Source: Nephromyces sp. MM_2019
Lineage: Eukaryota > Apicomplexa > Aconoidasida > Nephromycida
Length of the DNA: 64,000 nucleotides
Assembly: GCA_015657535.1 (NCBI GenBank)
Contig: JADHZB010000555.1
Span: 1-64,000 of the forward strand
Direction: 5' to 3'
Part shown: positions 60,301 through 64,000 of the stretch, in pieces
How the letters are laid out: each line of letters opens with the position of its first letter
How positions within the stretch are numbered: the stretch's first letter is position 1
Position numbers and translations under genes: made by a program
The notes under the pieces: generated by a model
Database searches by the model: none
Told to the model about the DNA's origin: nothing
Seen by the model: only the letters and a program-made list of their open reading frames with translations

Positions 60301-63300
60301 ATCTTTGATTCTTTTCCATACTTTACAATTCTGCATAGCTGTAAACGAAGCAGTAGATGAAGCAGGAGTCATCTTCAGCCTCTATTAAAAAAAAATCATT
60401 GCTGTGTGTGTGCGTGACTGGATTGGATGCTCGTTGATACCTTCGCTGCTTGCAGTTTGCTTAAATTTATAGGTTTTCTTGCATCTTCACGCATCATGAC
60501 GTATGTTGAGGCATGAGAATGCTTATAGGCGTTTCCTTACAGAGAGGTATCTTTAAATATATACGTAGGGAGATATATACACACACAAGCAAGCCATGCA
60601 GAAGGACATGCATATATAAAGAGAATGAGAGAAAAAGAGGAATATAAAGAGAGACACACAGAGAGACAGACACACAGAGAGACAGACACACAGAGAGACA
60701 CACAAAGAGAAACACACAGAGAGACACACAAAGAGAAACACACAGAGAGACACACAGAGAGACAGACACACAGAGAGACACATAGCGACACACGCACACA
60801 GAGAGAAACAAACAGAGAGACACACATAGAGAGACACAAAGACAGATACACATGATAGAGACACAGAGATACACACAGAGAGAGATACAAATACAAAGAT
60901 AAAAAAAGAGAGACACACAGAGAGATATGAACGCACACATATATATATATATCAGTTCCTCTATCTGTATATGCGCCATATCTATCGGTTGTGCATGAAA
61001 CAAATATCCTGCAAAACATTAAGATCCAACAGCCACCGATTTCATTTCTTAAGCTGATGTTTGAGATCCCCTTAATTTTAAAACAATGCAAGCAGCTATA
61101 TGGAGTTTTTTAGTGTATTTACTCGCTTTTCTGTGTGTCTATACCTCGCAAAAGAGCATATAAACAACAAACTACTAACAATTTGAGCTGCCTTATAGGT
61201 TTGGAGGAGAGAACTAATAAATGCGAGGTGGCGTGCAGATACATTTTCATCATCTTAAACGATTGCAACAGAAACTTGCAGAAACACACACTTCGTTTGA
61301 GAATCTTAGCTATGAAATTAAAAGATGCTAAAAGTGTTTTCGGAAAAAAAATGGATTTTGCACTAATGTGGATACACTCGGAAAATACTCAAACTACGTC
61401 CATGCATTGTGTGTGCGTAGCAGGAAAAGAACATAAAAACCTTTTAAAAGCTTTTGGAATTAACATGATCTTCAAAATCATCAGAAAGTCATCAAAAAAT
61501 CATCAAAAAAGCATCGCGCACTTCACTAACCCATGGAATGTTTAACAGGCCAAAGAGGGCACTATGACGCACAGCCTTTCCACTGAAAGCTGCAGCAGCT
61601 GCCCAATCAAAACCGCCTGCAAAATTGAGATGCAAATAGCGTCGATTAGCCTGATTAACTGTGTGTGTTATTTCAAGATTGAGATAAGAAAACAGCTTAG
61701 AAGGCAGTAAAAATTAGGGATAAGCTGCATCTTTTTTGCCAATTGTACGTACACTCAGCATTTGATGGAGAGTAAGCAAGGGATTTTAGCCTCTAATAAC
61801 TTATTGAAAGGTTGAATAGCGTTTAACTTGCAGGCGTAGATGTAAAAACCCGCTTTCACGCACACACGCATCGAAAACTCTGATATCTTATTAAGCAGAA
61901 AAAAGGGCAAATCATCATAAGGTTTTTGGAGCATGGAAGTAAACATTTAGAGGCGTTACACAAACACGGCCATGAATACAGACACTTAGAGTCACACACG
62001 CACCCACCAACAAACAAACACCCACCATATACATAGCAACAGACACACATCAACACACCAACACACACACATCCACACTTACAATTTTATATTCTCGCAT
62101 CACAACACACGAGCATTCAAAAACATAACGACACCCAGATATAATTGCAGCTGAAACCCCATAATCTCCTCTCCGAACATTACCTAAAACTGCACACAAT
62201 CATCCACACACACACAATACCCACCTTGAGCATAGAGAGTTCCAACAATACATCCATCAGAAATATAATCAGCTATCCTCTCCAGCAGGCTTCGATGAAC
62301 ATTAGCAGGGGCAGCAATGATAACGACGTCGCTTCCTGGAATCACTTCAGAAGGCTCAGCAGACACACTGAAAGAAAGCATGAAGGAGAAAGTGTAGATT
62401 CTTCAAGAAAAACATCCAAAAGGTACTCACAAAGATTCTCATTTACGCACACACATATTCACGGTTTGAAGAGAAGAAAGTGAAATTTTTTGGCAGCTTC
62501 GCACTATCCAGTAGTAGCAGCATCGAATAAACCGGAACAAGCATACTTTATCCCACACATACACTCGCTATTTGAAGCGTACTTTTTCCCACACATATTC
62601 TCAGATTTCTGGAAAAAATGAAAAAGCAGCTAAATAGCACTTTTTAGTGGGAAAAAGTCAGTGTGTGCAGAATATACTTTTTCTATACCCCGTTTTCGAA
62701 GAGAAAACTAGAACGTGTGCGAAACATTGACAATTTTCGTAGCTCACCGATTGATTTTGCCATATAGGGTTGGTAGATGCTTCTGAAAAAACACATCAGT
62801 CGATGAAACGTGTGTTCAAATGAAATATTGAGTTTCTCAGTGACCAAGTATAGCTAGAGTTTCGCACACACAAGGCAATTAAAAGCATTAGCAAGTTGTC
62901 ATCAAAAAATAAGATTCATAGAAGGAAAATCAAGGAAAATATAATACGACTCATTTTTATTAAGTTTAGATACTAAGTTAAATGAGTTTCTCTAACGGCA
63001 ATTTTTTGAAAATTTTACCTTTTAAGGTTAAAATCATTTACTTTTTGGTTTCTCTGTTTCTAGACTGAGTTTTTTACTTTTTTTTATCTACTCAAATCGC
63101 AGCATCTATGCTCATTTTGATGGTAAAATTGAGAATTTGGCAAAATTTCGATTATTGTGGGTGAAATCTCGATCAAAAACACCTCCAACTCGCAATCATA
63201 GAGGAGTTCGCAAGGAAGCATGAAGCCTTGCGAAAGAGGAGAACATGAAGGGTGAAACACACGAAAAGAATGGAAAACAGAAGGAGAAACAGTAAGTGTG

Positions 63301-63607
63301 AAACATAAAAGCTGAAATTCCCACACAAAATCGCACCAAAAACAGCCAAAAAGCAGAAGAGTGAAAAATGAACATCAAAGCTGGCAGAGAATGAGAGAGA
63401 TACACATAGGTTGCTCAGCATTAAAGAAGAAATGGTAACGAGTAAAAAACGGCGAAAAACTAAAGAGAATCTGAAAAAAACCATATAAAAAAAAACACAC
63501 AATTACAGTCTAAAACCTCACTCTTACCCAGCTGGAGCCTTCCATATTTACTTGCATGACTTTTTCCCAAGCTTCGGGCCTCCTTGTTAATACATTTACC
63601 TTTATGC
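54374..63607 (-). CDS. Opine (octopine/nopaline-type) dehydrogenase, N-terminal exon missing at right edge
   Basis: This family reductively condenses an amino acid with a 2-oxo acid using NAD(P)H; the substrate here is unknown. Twelve exons were traced (63607-63528, 62782-62748, 62367-62225, 61616-61531, 60338-60203, 59882-59819, 58276-58156, 57004-56908, 56211-56119, 55574-55486, 55279-55172, 54445-54374). They give 373 codons, with all phases consistent. Motifs: VNVLTRRPEAW (second Rossmann strand), GSDVVIIAAPANVHRSLLE, GTLYAQ-GGFDW, ALFGLLNIPW-LCRIVKYGKE, LTPSNQIIHPGR (conserved Asn/His region), LQSIKAELIKRYPSLDLSSV, NQGYAGVHTP, SRLFWEDIPYGL, LVPVIDLMIEW and the C-terminal FGVTTIDKLV. The dinucleotide-binding glycine motif must lie in an exon beyond 64000, since none is found between 63608 and the edge. 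One donor is atypical (GTTGGT at 58155). Introns are large and repeat-filled. Confidence 0.92.
54751..54994. repeat. Duplicated ~72-bp element with telomere-like CCCTAAA in opine dehydrogenase intron
   Basis: Two diverged copies (about 54751-54822 and 54919-54994) share TCTCTTTAG, CTTTGTTAAAAC and CCTAAAACACCT blocks. The second contains CCCTAACCCTAAA at 54956-54968, resembling the plant/coccidian-type telomere repeat. It lies inside the intron between the last two exons. Confidence 0.6.
56070..56245. repeat. CA dinucleotide runs flanking an opine dehydrogenase exon
   Basis: CA-rich runs sit on both sides of the 56211-56119 exon, the upper one a pure (CA) run at about 56219-56240 directly next to the acceptor. 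In the transcript these are TG runs. Similar CA runs recur through most introns of this gene. Confidence 0.65.
58553..58665. repeat. 47-bp TG-rich tandem duplication
   Basis: Two near-identical 47-bp units containing GTGCGTGAGTGCATGCATGTTG are followed by a further TG run. Each unit includes a TGCATGCA palindrome. It lies inside the 59818-58277 intron. Confidence 0.75.
59342..59566. repeat. GAA-rich purine array with 36-bp and 12-bp periods
   Basis: More than 200 bases of nearly pure purine on the + strand: a 36-bp unit duplicated at 59394 and 59430, then five copies of AAAAAGGAGAAG (59486-59545). It is in an opine dehydrogenase intron, where the transcript reads polypyrimidine. Open frames across it are repeat translations. 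Confidence 0.8.
60630..60935. repeat. CACAGAGAGA microsatellite/minisatellite array
   Basis: About 300 bases of tandem ACACACAGAGAGAC-type units on the + strand, in the 61530-60339 intron of the opine dehydrogenase. It is open in several frames on both strands (up to 184 codons) purely because the unit contains no stop. Confidence 0.85.
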
Positions 63608-64000
63608 CTGAAGAAGTAAAACTCAATCACAGTCGTGTTGTGCACGCGTAGTTACATTTATATTATAGAGCGAAAAGAATCAGCTTCCTGCATACCTTTT
63701 GATGGGGCTTTGAGTGGAAAATCTCCATCATGTGTGCGAAAATGAAATGAAATAGTGACAAGTTTCTTCTTCTGTAAGCTATCAAATTTCCACTGTGCGC
63801 GTATGAAAAACCTAAAGTTTCTCCTTCTGCAATTTATATCAATAAACATGATAAATATAGTAAAAAAAAACTACACTATTTAGACGTTTTCAAAACATCC
63901 AAATAGTCAATAAACGCCGTTCTTCATAATAAGTAGGAACATAAAAAGATGCAACTCACGTATTTATCCATTCAATTGGTACATCTTCATCTATTCAACC

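Noticed and set aside
60494..61091. Long - strand open frames (up to 184 codons) rich in Leu/Ser/Cys/Val
   Set aside because: They are translations of the CACAGAGA tandem array inside an opine dehydrogenase intron; several frames on both strands are open at once.
63658..63990. Possible N-terminal exons of the opine dehydrogenase near the right edge
   Set aside because: No glycine-rich Rossmann motif is present and the phase does not fit the exon at 63607; the true first exon is probably outside the window.

Overview
This 64 kb window looks like a nuclear contig from an intron-rich eukaryote, most likely an alveolate of apicomplexan type. GT-AG introns interrupt nearly every gene, and the spliced reading frames close exactly. 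The conserved enzymes carry very long Ser/Asn/Lys-rich insertions, intergenic DNA is long and AT-rich, and microsatellites are abundant. TAA and TGA act as stops. No bacterial operon, tRNA, rRNA, transposon ORF or CRISPR array was recognised. The exact organism is inference. A molybdenum-cofactor gene (MoaC) beside apicomplexan-style architecture would fit a lineage that kept purine degradation, such as the tunicate-associated Nephromyces/Cardiosporidium group, better than Plasmodium or Toxoplasma; this cannot be proved here.

Layout. (1) 110-8006 (+): a giant, disordered, Ser/Gly-rich protein of unknown function, six exons, probably starting left of the window. (2) 11582-15091 (+): a nine-exon GSK3-family protein kinase, 341 aa. 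(3) 24408-18212 (-): a ten-exon glycerol kinase, 515 aa. (4) 27809-29044 (+): an intronless MoaC (cyclic pyranopterin monophosphate synthase), 411 aa with two insertions. (5) 38816-33134 (-): a three-exon inositol hexakisphosphate kinase, 1246 aa. (6) 48816-46122 (-): an ASH2-like SPRY protein, about 440 aa. (7) 63607-54374 (-): an octopine/nopaline-type opine dehydrogenase in at least twelve exons, whose N-terminal Rossmann exon lies beyond the right edge.

The genes do not form a pathway cluster. They cover signalling (GSK3-like kinase, inositol pyrophosphate synthesis), carbon and redox metabolism (glycerol kinase, opine dehydrogenase), cofactor synthesis (MoaC) and chromatin (ASH2). Between them lie 3-7 kb gene-poor stretches with short tandem repeats and one near-perfect 27-bp inverted repeat. 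The opine dehydrogenase introns carry large CA/TG, CACAGAGA and GAA arrays. The strongest leads are the MoaC gene, the G/C homopolymer load in the first gene, the inverted repeat at 49.7 kb, and candidate orphan exons around 44 kb. All exon models were built by hand from splice signals, frame continuity and family motifs; transcript data would be the proper test.
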